A stretch of DNA of 64,000 nucleotides from Choricystis sp. odSpoLacu1 (lineage: Eukaryota > Chlorophyta > Trebouxiophyceae): positions 775,808 to 839,807 of the forward strand of contig OY253655.1 of NCBI GenBank assembly GCA_958009055.1, given 5' to 3'. A program made the translations under genes and the position numbers. Below the pieces are notes generated by a model. The model saw only the letters and a program-made list of their open reading frames with translations. It made no database searches and had not been told where the DNA came from. This document shows, piece by piece, positions 8,301 through 18,710 of this stretch (its first letter is position 1; every line of letters begins with the position of its first letter).

Positions 8301-10130
8301 TCACAGCAGCATCGTCAACGGTTCCTCCATGTACCTTTTGAACGCTTGCAGCCACTGAGCCCCCAGGGCGCCATCGACGACGCGGTGGTCGCAGGAAAGG
8401 GTGACCGCCATCAGCGTCGCGTTTTCAAACCCAGGCGCTGTCTCGCTCGGCACCAGGGCCGGCCGCACCCCGCCCACCGCCAGGATGGCGGCTTGGGGCG
8501 GGTTGACGATGGCAGAGAAGGCGGTGACGCCATACATGCCCAGGTTGGACACGGTGAAGGTGCCGCCCGACATTTCAGACGGGGAGAGCCCGCCCTCCTT
8601 TGCTTTTGCCGCCAGCGCTTTCACGCGCCGCCCCACGTCCGCCAGCCCCGCTGTCGCGGCATCCGTCAGCACGGGCACCATGAGCCCCGCGGGCGTCTGC
8701 ACCGCGACACAGATGTCGATGGCGCTGTAGACGCGCGTGAAGTCGTCGGCCCACGCGGCGTTCACGCCTGGCACCGCCTTCAACGCCAGCGCGGCCGCCT
8801 TGATGACGAAGTCGTTGACGGAAAGCTTGTCCTGGCCGGCGGCGACGGCGGCGGCATTGATTCGGGAGCGGGCGTCCAGCAGGGCGTCCACGCGAACGTC
8901 GACGGTGAGGTAGTAGTGGGGCACCCTCTGCTTGGACTCGGACAACCGCGCCGCCGTCACGCAGCGAATGTTGGAGTGCGGGACGTCGGTCCAGGGGGTG
9001 TAGGCGTCGCCTGGGAGGGGGCCAGAGGGGGTGGTGGCGGGGGTGGCGGCGCCGCCGCCGCGCGCGATCAGCGCGCGCACGTCGGCCGCCACGACGCGGC
9101 CGCCGGGGCCCGTCCCGGCCGCCGCCCGGACGTCGACGCCCGCGTCGGCGGCCAGCTTGCGGGCGTACGGGGTGGAGGGGACGCGGCCACCGGTGGTGGT
9201 GGTGGCGCGGGGGGCGGTGGGGGTGCGGGGTGCGGGGGCGGGCGCAGGCGTGGCACGCGCGGCCGGCGCGGCAGCCGTCGCCTCCGCCGCACCACCACCA
9301 CCCGCGGCATCAGCCGCCGTGAACTCGGCAAACGCGGCCACCAGGTCGGCGTCATCCACAAACACGGCGACGGGGGAGCCGACAGCGACGTCGCGCGCTC
9401 CCGCGGGGACGAGGAGGGCGGCAACAAAACCATCATCTTGATTCTCCCACTCCATCGTCGCTTTGTCGGTCTCCACGTCGGCCAGGGCGTCACCCGGGGA
9501 GACGGGGTCGCCCACCCCTTTTTTCCAGGCGGCGATGGTGCCGGCCGTCTTGGTGGGGGAGAGGGCGGGCAGGCCGGCGACGGTGTGCGGGGGCCAGGAT
9601 TTGGAAGGGGGGGACGGTGGAGGCGCGGCGGCAGCCGGTGCAGCGGCAGCCGGGGCGGCGGCCGCCACCCCACCCCCTTCGAAATCAGCAAACGCGGCCA
9701 CAGAAGCTGCGTCGTCCACAACGATGGCGACCGGGGTGCCGACAGGCACGTCGCGCGCACCCGTGGGAACGATGATTTTGGCAATCACGCCCTCATCCTG
9801 CGCCTCCCACTCCATCGTCGCTTTGTCGGTCTCAATGTCAGCCAGCACGTCCCCCGCCGCGATGGCGTCGCCTTCCGCCTTTTTCCAGGCGGCGATGTTG
9901 CCAGCGGTCATGGTTGGGGAGAGGGCGGGCATCGCGAGCTCGGTGAAGGGGGGCAGGGCGGCCGCCGCGAAGCCGCGGTGAGTCAAGACCGAGAGCGATG
10001 GCGCCAGGGCGCGGGGCAAGGCCAGGGTGGAGGGCAGTGCTGTGGTGGGCGGCGCGGCGGTCGCTGCTGCCGCGCGCGCCGCGGCGGCGCCGCGGCGCGC
10101 GGCCAGCAGGGCCAGCCGGCGCATGGACAT
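8301..10130 (-). CDS. DLAT: Dihydrolipoyllysine acetyltransferase, E2 of pyruvate dehydrogenase complex (mitochondrial)
   Basis: Single exon, 609 aa, in the usual size range of mitochondrial E2. It transfers acetyl groups from the E1-bound intermediate to CoA and forms the core of the pyruvate dehydrogenase complex. Residues 1 to about 60 are Arg/Ala-rich and look like a mitochondrial presequence. Two lipoyl domains follow, each with the lipoyl-lysine motif ETDKATMEWE (K103 and K223). After an Ala/Pro linker comes the E1/E3-binding domain (about 317-353, VPSTPYARKLA..GPGGRV). The catalytic domain ends with DHRVVDG (about 581-587), which contains the active-site His and Asp. Two lipoyl domains resemble the animal and some plant mitochondrial enzymes. 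A plastid E2 usually has one, so mitochondrion is favoured. Confidence 0.95.
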   Translation of the reverse strand: MSMRRLALLAARRGAAAARAAAATAAPPTTALPSTLALPRALAPSLSVLTHRGFAAAALPPFTELAMPALSPTMTAGNIAAWKKAEGDAIAAGDVLADIETDKATMEWEAQDEGVIAKIIVPTGARDVPVGTPVAIVVDDAASVAAFADFEGGGVAAAAPAAAAPAAAAPPPSPPSKSWPPHTVAGLPALSPTKTAGTIAAWKKGVGDPVSPGDALADVETDKATMEWENQDDGFVAALLVPAGARDVAVGSPVAVFVDDADLVAAFAEFTAADAAGGGGAAEATAAAPAARATPAPAPAPRTPTAPRATTTTGGRVPSTPYARKLAADAGVDVRAAAGTGPGGRVVAADVRALIARGGGAATPATTPSGPLPGDAYTPWTDVPHSNIRCVTAARLSESKQRVPHYYLTVDVRVDALLDARSRINAAAVAAGQDKLSVNDFVIKAAALALKAVPGVNAAWADDFTRVYSAIDICVAVQTPAGLMVPVLTDAATAGLADVGRRVKALAAKAKEGGLSPSEMSGGTFTVSNLGMYGVTAFSAIVNPPQAAILAVGGVRPALVPSETAPGFENATLMAVTLSCDHRVVDGALGAQWLQAFKRYMEEPLTMLL

Positions 10131-10798
10131 GGTGTGATGAAGACGATAGTGCTACGTGAAGTGCCGTCTTCTCGTGTGATCGGGGCAGAGAGTCGGGTCC
10201 TGGGGGAGAGAGGAAGGGCAGGGGAGAGAGGAAGGGCAGGGGGTCGGGAACGGATGCGCGCGACAGGTGCCGCCCCCGCAATCCCAAGCGCCCGCGCGCG
10301 TGCTGCTTCCCTCCCCTCCCCCACGACCCACGCAGCAAGCGTGTGGACCAGGCCACGTCGCCTCGCGGCCGCAGCCGGTGTGCGCGCCGTCGTTTTTGTG
10401 CGCGGGAGGCGGCAGAGACAGGCCGACCTAAAAAATGCGGGGGGTGCTGTTTGCACGCCCCTCCCCGCCCCCACAGGGCGAGCGCGGCGCCTCACGCCCC
10501 GTTTTGCACTCACCTGCGTGCTCCGCCTCAAAAGGGGGGAACTGATGGGGAGCGCTGGCCCCAGGAAAAAAACGTTTTTTCGCAGTGTGAAGAAAAAGGC
10601 AAAGGAGGCCGTCGTTTTTTGGGGCGCGCTCTCTGTGCCTGATCAACCCCCACTCCGCCTTCCCCCAACACACAAACAACCACCCACCACCACCCACCGG
10701 TTTTACACAATGGAAAAACACACGCAAAGAAAAAAAGGCAGCGCGTTTGGATCCCGTTTTGTCGACCCTCTCCTTCCAACCTCTTCCTTCTTCCCTCT
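10131..10798. other. Intergenic region upstream of the E2 gene
   Basis: 668 bp between two minus-strand genes. Near 10199-10241 a 21-nt unit containing GGGGAGAGAGGAAGGGCA is repeated. No gene is seen. Confidence 0.5.
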
Positions 10799-11981
10799 TC
10801 ACTCCTTGGCCGCCTCCTCCTCTTTCTCGTCCTCCTTGACGGTTGCTTTGGCAGCTACTTCGCCCGCCAGCGCGTCCGCGTCGTCCTCCGCCGCGTCAGC
10901 GGAGGGAGCGGCCTCTGCGGCCTCCTTGTCCGCGTCACCATCGTCCTCCTTGCCGCCCGCGTCCGCGCCCAGCACGGCCTCATTGTGGGCCATGGCTTCA
11001 TCGAACTTGGCCTGGAACTGGGTGGCGCGTTCAGGGGAGGCGAAGCGGACACAAAATAGTTCTGCTTTTTGTTCTTCCTCCGCGAAATCGACCGCCGACC
11101 ACACAAACGCTTTGTCGGATCCAGAGTGGGGGGCCAGCTTGGTGCCGGGCAGCACGATGTGGTTGGCCCTCACCTTCAGGGTTTTCTCCTGGCGGAACAG
11201 CAGGCGCACGCGGTCTGTGGCGAGGGAGCGCAGGAGGCGCGTCTGGCCGACGCCGCGCTCCTTCCACTCGCCGGAATCGTTGTCAAAGCGGTAGAGCTTG
11301 GATTTGCTGTGTGGAGTGTGTGGGTTGAGTGGTGTGTGTGTGTGTGTGTGATCGGTCACGATTTTGGCGCCGCTGTTTCTCGTTCACCCGCCCCTTTCCT
11401 TCCACTCACAGGTCGATCCACGCCTCCTCCCCCTCCTCCCCCGACACCGTCTCCACTTCCGCCAGCTGGACGACGGGCTTGAACTCGGCCTGGCACTCCT
11501 CCTCGTCGGCGGGGGCGTCGTCGTCGCCGCCGGCGGCGGGCGCGGCGCCGTCGCCAGACTCCCGGGCCACGCTGGCGGCGGCGGCGGTGAAGCCGGCAAA
11601 GCCACCGGTGGTGCCCAGCGCGGAGGACGAGCCGAAGACGGCGGCGGGGGCGGCGTCCTGTGTGGTGTGTGGGTGGGGAGGGGGCGATTGATGGAAGGCC
11701 GCCGATTCGCGTGTTCGGTTGTTGGGAGGCGCGCTCGCGAGCGCGCCCGCCTTCCGATTGCGGCTCCCACTCAAACCACCAGCTCAGCCACGCTTGGCAG
11801 CGTGTGGGGAGAGAGGCAGCGGACACGGCGGCGGCCAATCAAAACCGCACAGCGTTGCGCGTGCACGGACCGCGGCGCCATCCCGCCCTCCCCCCAAATC
11901 GACCGCCTGTGTCTCCCCGATTCCTGCACGTACCGTGGCGGGAGCAGCGGCCTCGGCCGCGGGTTTGTCAATGTCGGCCAT
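10799..11981 (-). CDS. Ran-binding domain protein (RanBP1/Nup50-like)
   Basis: Three exons: 11981-11934, 11657-11410, 11306-10799; 267 aa. The start is the ATG giving MADIDKPAAEAAAPAT. The N-terminal third has scattered FG pairs (VFGSSSALG, GGFAGFT) and an acidic stretch before the domain. The Ran-binding domain covers about residues 80-205. It has FKPVVQL, the WKERGVG motif that contacts Ran, a basic R-x-L-x-R-Q-E segment (RLLFRQEK) and the aromatic-rich end (LFCVRFAS). The C-terminus is Ala/Glu/Asp-rich, as in RanBP1. The role is to bind RanGTP and help disassemble export complexes or stimulate RanGAP. The FG pairs leave open a Nup50/RanBP3-type protein, but the small size fits RanBP1 better. 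Confidence 0.85.
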
Positions 11982-12240
11982 GGCGGTCGCACAGGAGGAA
12001 AAGAGGGGCGGGAAGAACAAAAAACGGTCTGCGAGAAAGAATGACGAGTCTCACAAACGCTGCTGCGCAATTTAGGGCCACTCTCCCGCCGTGTCGCCCA
12101 GAGACGGGGCACGCCACACTCCCTCTCCCTGTTTGCTCATTCCCCCACACGCCCTCGAATGTCGGCGTGACGCGCGCTCGTTCGGCCCGTCGCGCCGGTG
12201 TGCGTTTTTGCCCTGTGGCTCCAAAAAACCTCAACACACT

Positions 12241-14186
12241 ATGCTGGCCGCCCTGGCCGCCGCCGCCGCCTGCAGCCGGCCCCACGCTCTGACTGTTGTC
12301 GCCCGTGCGGCAGCAGCAGCAGCAGCGGGCGGTGCCCGCACCCGTTCACGCACCCCCGCACTCACGCGCCCCGCGTGGGTCGCCCTCCTGTCCACGGACG
12401 CGGTGGCCAACCCTGTGCGCGTGGTACCGCCTGATGTGACGACCAGGGACGGTGGGAGCGGAGGCGGGGCGCCAGCGCCTGCGTCTGCAAATGCGGCCGC
12501 GGGTGGGGCGGGTCTGTACCGCGTCGAAATCGTGACTGGCGACGTGCGCGGGGCAGGCACTACAGTAAGTGGGGTTGTGCTGGTTCAGTGCGCAGGGAGA
12601 GGCGGACAGAGATGTGTTTTTGGGGGCGGCGTTCAGAGAGAGAACGAAATGCACATGCCTCACCCTCTTCACCCTTTCTCAACCCACCACACACAGGCCG
12701 CCGCCTCGCTGCGCCTCATCGGCGACAACGGCGAGTCCGAGGAATACGTGCTGGGTGAGTTTTTTCGTGTGTGTGGGGGAGAGAGGCGCTGGATCACGCC
12801 TCACCACAACCAACACGTCTCGATCGTTTCTGACCACCTCCCCCACCTTCCCTCTTCTCAGGCAACGACCAAGACGAGTTTGGCTTTGAACGCGGCTCCA
12901 TCAAGCGCTACGCCCTGCCCGTGCGCCGGCCCATAGGGCGCGTGCGCCGCGTCTTGGTGGCTCAACTGCCGCCCGCGGCGGATGAAGCGGGGACTGCCTG
13001 GTACCTCGATCGAGTGGTGGTAACACCCCCTGGTGGCGGAGGGGGAGAAACCACCCCTTCCTCCACCCCGCCCCCCCCCATCACGTTCCCCTGCGCCGCC
13101 TGGCTGGGCACCAGCCACGATGGCGCCGGCGACGTCGCCCCCGCCGACGCGGTGGCTGTGCGGGACTTGGTGCCAAAAGGCGCGGGCCCCGCGCCCGGCG
13201 CGGCGTCCACGCCGGCCTCCGCCCGCCCAGCGGCAGCAGCGACAGCGGCTGCCGCCTTTGCCAACACCCTTCCTGCCAACCCACACCCGATCGCCTCCGC
13301 CTCCCTCGCCTTTGACGTCGGTGGCGCCGCGCTCCCCCACCCCGAAAAAGTGGCGAGAGACGGCGCGCGCGCCACCTGCCGCTCCGCGGGCGGGTGGGCG
13401 GGGGAGGACGCCTACTTTGTGGCCCGCCTCCCTTGCGACGGCGCCGGCCTGGGCGTGTCGGATGGCGTGTGGATGTGGCGGCTGCACGGCATCGACGCGG
13501 GCGCGTTTTCGCGCGCACTCATGCGGCACGCTGCCGCATCACTCACCGCGGGCGAAACTGACCCGGGGGCCGCCCTGGCGACTGCGGAGGCGTGCACTCT
13601 AGGTGCCGGGGTGCAGGGGTCGGCGACTGCGTGCGTGGTGAGGCTGGATGCACGTGGCGCGCTGGCGGCGGCAAACGTCGGCGACTCGGGGTTTGCCGTC
13701 GTCGGCGCCCCTCCCTACTACAGTGGTGGTGGAAGGCACGACCAAGCATCATCATCAACATCTTCCTTACCTTCCTCTTCCACCCACCGCCGCGTCATCA
13801 AGTTTCGGTCTCCCCAGCAGGAGCACGAGTTTGGGCGCCCCTACCAGCTGGGCCACCATGCGGGCGCCGACACCACCGCCGACGCCATGCGCACCGCCCT
13901 GCCCCTGGCCCCAGGGGATGTGGTGGTGCTGGGCTCGGACGGCCTGTGGGACAACCTGGATGACGACGGCCTGCTGGCTGCCGTGGCCGACGCCGACGCG
14001 GCGCGCGAACCCGCGGCCGCGCTCGCGCGCAGGCTGGCGGCCGCCGCCTTTGATGGCTCGGTCGACAAAAAGAGGGCGACGCCCTACTCCATTGCCGCGA
14101 CGGAGGAGCTGGGCATGATCTATTCGGGGGGCAAGGCGGACGACATCACTGTTGTGTGTGCGCGCGTGCGCGGGATCTGGCGGTGA
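12241..14186 (+). CDS. PP2C-type phosphatase (PPTC7-like) with N-terminal PLAT-like domain
   Basis: Three exons: 12241-12564, 12697-12754, 12862-14186; 568 aa. The N-terminus (about 50 residues, Ala/Arg-rich, no acidic residues at first) looks like an organelle presequence. Residues about 90-185 resemble a PLAT/LH2 beta-sandwich: YRVEIVTGDVRGAGT, LRLIGDNGES, WYLDRVVVTPP, then FPCAAWLG. The PP2C domain follows: GWAGEDAYF, GVSDGVWMWRLHGID, FSRALMRHAA, NVGDSGF, LGSDGLWDN and GKADDITVV. The metal-binding Asp residues expected for PP2C are all visible. The SAGGWAGEDAYF/RLHGID signature matches the PPTC7/Azr1 branch of mitochondrial and plastid PP2Cs. The usual GVGGW is replaced by GVWMW. It is expected to dephosphorylate Ser/Thr in an organelle; the PLAT domain may tether it to lipid or protein. 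Confidence 0.85.
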
Positions 14187-14372
14187 GAGAAGAGTTGAGA
14201 AGAGGGAGAACTCTCTCTTTTTTCGATGTTCCAGTTTAGGGTTGGGTGGCGTGTTGTGGTGCGTGGAGGCGTCTTGTGTGTGTGTGTGCGCTCGCAACCA
14301 GGCTGTGTGAGCCGTGAAAATTGTTTTCGCTTTCATTTCGTTCTACAAAACTCTCCCTCTGTCTCTCTCCTC

Positions 14373-17300
14373 TCACGCCACCACCACCGGGGCCACATTC
14401 TCATCCCCCGCCCTCCCTTTCTTCGCCGCCGCCGGCAGGGGCGCCCCTGGGCACGCATAGTCGGCGGGGTCAATGGCCACACTCTTGGTCGCGTCGCGCG
14501 TTTTATAGATGCCGACCAACCTGTCCGCCAGCTCAAACATGTCGTTGCGCAGACTGATGATGACAAACTGGGCGCCCGCGGTGCGTTCCTTGATGTAGTG
14601 AGCCACGATGGACACGTTCTTGAAGTCGAGGGCGGCGTCAATCTCGTCCATGACGTAGAGAGGGGTCGGCCGAAACGCGTGCAGCGCAAAGACGAGGGCG
14701 AGTGAGGAAAGTGTCTTCTCCCCACCCGACAGGTTGGCGATGTTTTTCCAGGCTTTCTTGGGGGGGCGCACAGAGAAGACGACGCCCTCGGCAAAAGGGT
14801 CGAGCGAGTCGACGAGTTCCAGCTCTGCATCGCCGCCCAGCGTGATCACTCGGTACGTGTCCTTCAGTTTGAGAGAGATGGCGGCAAACCCCGCCATGAA
14901 TTCATCCAGGCGGCGCCGTTTGAGTGTGTCCACTTCACCCCTCACCGCGTTGCGAGCATCCGTGGCGGCGTCCAGGTCGGCCGCACGCGCGGCGGCGTCG
15001 GCCGCCGCACGCGCGGCGCGCTCCAGCACAGACAGGTCGGGCGGGTCGGCCGTCAGCCGCGCCTCCAGGTCGGCCAGGGTGGTGGCCAGGGCGGCTTCAT
15101 CGATGGCCACCAGGGCGTCGGGCGTCAACTCGTCATCCACCGCGCACGCGTCGCCGCGCGCGTCGGCCGACGCCGCGCGCGCCGCGTCGGCGCACGCCAG
15201 CGCGTCCTCCACCGCGTGCCGTGCGGCTGCGGCCGCCGCGGTGGCGTCCGCAGCGGCGGCGCGGGCGGCGTCGGCGGTCGCGCGCGCATCGGTCGCGACG
15301 CGCTTGGCGTCGGCGGCGGCTTGGCTGGCAGAGGCGAGCGCATCATTAGCAGCTTGGGCAGCGTGCACAATGGCCAACGCATCCTCTTCCAACGCTTTCA
15401 GGCCAGCCTCCGTGTCAGCCACGGTGGCGGCCAGGGTGTCGCGGTCGGCGGCGGCTGCAGCACGGTCGGCCGCGGCCGCAGCAGCCGCGTTGCGCTCGGC
15501 CGCCGCGCGCGCGGCCAGGGTGGCGGCCTCCTTTTCGGCGGCCGCCAGGGCGGCCTGGGCGGCGGCCACGGAGGCACGGGCGGCCGCCAGGTCGGGGCCG
15601 CCCGCGGCGTCCAGGGCGGCTTCAGCGGCCGCGACTGCAGCGCGCACGTCGGCGGCGCCCGCTTCGACCGCGCCCACCGCGGCCAGCGCGTCCCGGGACG
15701 CCGCGTCCGCGGCTGCAACAGCGTCGGCGCCATCGTCACGGGACAGAGCTTGGCGCAGGGAGGCAACGGCAGCGCGGGCGTCGGCTGCGCGCGCGCGAGC
15801 AGCGTCGGCGTCGAGGCGCTCGCGCGGCGCGACGCGCGCGGCGTCGGCCACTGCTGCGTCCGTCGACCGGACGGCCGCCTCCGAGTCACGCAGCACGGCC
15901 CGCGCATCCGCCAGGGCGGCTTCCGCGGCGGCGGCGTCCCTGTCGGCAGCGGCCGCGTCGGCGGCAGCCGCGCGCGCCGACGCGGCCGCGGGCGGCGCGC
16001 GCGTGCCGACGCGCATGCGGCCTCCCCGCGGCTTGGCGCCACCCCCCGTCAGGGTGCCGGTCTCATTGATCAGCTCCCCCGCCAGTGTCACCGCCCGCCG
16101 CCAGCGGGGGTCGGGGCCGTACGCGACGCGCGTCGCTTGGTCCAGGGTGTCAGCAACGACGGTGTCGCGCAGCGCAAAGGCAAAGGCGGGGGCCACAGCA
16201 GAGGAGGCCGGCTTCACCAGGTCCAACAAACGGGGCACGCCTTCGGGCGTGGTGCCGGCAGGCGGGGGCGGGGGTGGCAGCCTGTCCAGGATGATGAAGG
16301 TCGCGACGCCGTGGCCGCCGCGTTTGAGCAGGTCCACACACGCGGCGGCCGCCGCCGCGTCGTCCACCACAAAGTGGTCCAGGGCGGGGGATGCGGCGGA
16401 GACGGCCACATCGTAGCGAGCATCGATGGCGCCCAGGTCGCCCAGGCGCCCCCGGAAGCCGGACAGGGCGCCGGCGGCGGCCGCATCGGCCAGCGCGGTC
16501 GCGGCCGCGCCTGCCGTCGTCACCGCGCGCGCGGCTTCACGGGCGGAGGCGGCGGCCGCCCTCTTTTCACGGGCGGCGGCGGTGGCGGCTTCGACAGCAG
16601 CGCGCGCGGCGTCAGCGGCGTGGCGCGCGGCGGTGGCAGCCTCCTTTGCGTCGGCCTCGCGCCCCGCGCTCGCTGCAATCGCGGCATCCGCTTTGGCGGC
16701 CGCCGCGTCGGCGTCTGCGGCTGCTGCCTGCGCATCCGCCAGCCGCCGAGTGGCGGCGTCCCTCTCCCCGCGCGCCGCGTCGACACCGGCCGCCGCGACG
16801 CGCGCGGCGGCGCGCGCGTCGGCGACGCGCGCCTCCCACGGCGCCGCCGCGTCGCGGGCGGCCTGCAGTTCGGCGGTGCGGGCTTCGATGTCTGCTGCCG
16901 CGGCCGCCCGGGCGGCGTCGGCTGCGGCGCGGGCGGCGGTGAGGGTGGCGGCGGCAGCGTCGACTGCCGCGGCGGCCGCGGGCGCACCCGCGTCGGCAGC
17001 GTCTGTCGCCGCGCGAGCAGTCGCTTCCTTTTTAGACGCGACATCCATGGCATCGCTGGCCGCTTGTGCCCGAGCGCGCGCATGCTTCAACGCTTCCCGC
17101 AGGGCGACATCCTTGGCTTCGCACGCGCCAAACGCTTTCTGCGCGTCGGCCAGCTTGGCGGCCGCGCCGTCGGCTTCAGCTTGAGCGGCAGCTGCCGTGG
17201 CAGCGGATGCTTCCGCTTCCGCGGCTGCAGTCCCCACAGCGGCCATCCTGTCCGCCACCGACGCGGCGGCCGCGTCGGCCGCGCCGCGCGCGGCGTCCGC

Positions 17301-18416
17301 CTCCGCGTCCGCGCGCGCGGCGGCCAGTTCGTGCGTGACGACGCGGGCGCGCAGGGCTTCAGCCTCCAGGGCCAGCCACGCGGCGGCGGCGGCGCGGTCG
17401 GGCTCTAGGGCGGCGACGTCGCGGTCGGCGGCGCGCGCGCGCGCGTGCGCCGACTGGCGCGCGTCGTTCAGTTCGTCCAGCTTCTTGGACCCCGCCTCAA
17501 TGCCTTCCACATAGGCTTCTGTGCCGATGATGTCTTCCAGGTACTCCAGCAGCCCCGTCTCCCCGGGGGCGGTGGCTTTGGGCTTCATCAGCGCGATCGA
17601 CTCGACCTCACCCTGCAGAATCAAAAACCGGTTGTTGTCCAGGTCCACGCCCTTGCCCTTGAGCAGCGTCGCCACATCCCCCCACGTCACCTTGCGGTCG
17701 TTGACGTGGTAGGCGGACGTGTTGTTGGCGTGCGCGGTGCGGGAGACGGAGAATTCGGAGCCAGGAACCACGGTGTAGGCGTCGGGCCCGTCGTCCACAA
17801 TCTCGTGAAAGTGGACGGCCACGCGGGCGGTGTCGAGGCGGGGGTGGGCGGCCGACTTGTGGATGAGTTCGGACACTTTGGACAGGCGGAGCTGGTGGAG
17901 GGGTGGGCGTGCGTGAGTGTGTGGCCCTCTCACAGCCTCGGCACCTCCCTCACTGGCTCTGTCATACACGCAGGCACGCAACGAGGTGGCGTGCGGGTGG
18001 ACGCTGGCGTGGGGCGGGCTGACGCGCAGCCCGCGCTCTCGAAACGCAATGCGCGCGCCGCGCCCCCCTTCTTTTCTCTCTGTCTCTCACCTGTTTGGCG
18101 CGCCTGCCAAACACAAACAGCAGGGCGTCGATGACGTTGGACTTGCCGCTGCCGTTGGGGCCGACGACGGCGGAGAAGGACTGTGGAGAGGGGGGAGGGA
18201 AGGCGTTTTTTTTTTCGCGCATGGGCGGGTCGCGCGCGCGCGTCGCCCGCCCCCTCCACTCCTTCTCACCTTGTGAAACGGCCCCACGCGCTGCACGCCG
18301 GCATATGACTTGAAGTTTTCCAGGAACATCTCGCTGATGCAGAGGCGGGGGCAGGCCGTGGCGGCCGGCGGCGGCGGAGGCGCGCCGCTAGGGGTGGGGC
18401 CACCGTCGGCCTGCAT
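14373..18416 (-). CDS. SMC4: SMC4, condensin ATPase subunit
   Basis: Three exons: 18416-18270, 18180-18091, 17891-14373; 1251 aa, normal for SMC4. The N-terminal head has ENFKSYAG and the Walker A GPNGSGKSNVIDALLFVFG (G56 onward). GEVESIALMKPKA is diagnostic of SMC4 rather than SMC1-3. The hinge lies around residues 490-650 (LGAIDARYDVAVSAA, ELINETGTLTGGG). The C-terminal head has the signature LSGGEKTLSSLALVFALH (L1133) and Walker B LYVMDEIDAALD. The two coiled-coil arms are extraordinarily rich in Ala (ADADAAAAKADAAIAAS). With SMC2 and the non-SMC subunits it compacts chromosomes. It is convergent with the phosphatase gene (186 bp between stops) and divergent from the TPR gene. Confidence 0.95.
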
Positions 18417-18710
18417 ACTGGATATTGGTGTGCACGAGGAGGAGGGTGAGACGGAGCCTGGCAGGGTGTGCGGGGATTTGCCCGCGGTTTCGTGTCGGCG
18501 GTGTGGCAGCCGCGGAAGAGTGTGTTTTTGTTTTTTCAGCGACGGCCGCGCACTCGCGAGCGGCGTTTCTCTTATTGCGCGTTGTGTGTGGGCGCCGTCG
18601 CGACGCGCCACACGGCCCCATTTGCACCACAGTGACCACATCCACACCGCCAAATTACTGCACGCATTCCGCGGCGACGGTCCGCTTCAGCCCCCCCAAA
18701 ACACTGACAA

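Noticed and set aside
8211..11294. Plus-strand open frame of over 1000 codons antisense to the E2 and Ran-binding genes
   Set aside because: It is Arg/Gly/His-rich without domains, and the opposite strand encodes conserved lipoyl and catalytic motifs. Long antisense frames are expected at this GC content.
14191..14214. Stem-loop after the PP2C stop followed by T residues, resembling a bacterial terminator
   Set aside because: Only a 6-bp stem with a 12-nt loop, in a eukaryotic gene with introns.
14734..17408. Long Ala/Ser- and Arg/Gly-rich plus-strand frames across SMC4
   Set aside because: They mirror the Ala-rich coiled-coil codons of SMC4 on the minus strand; no ATG context, domain or splice signal supports them.
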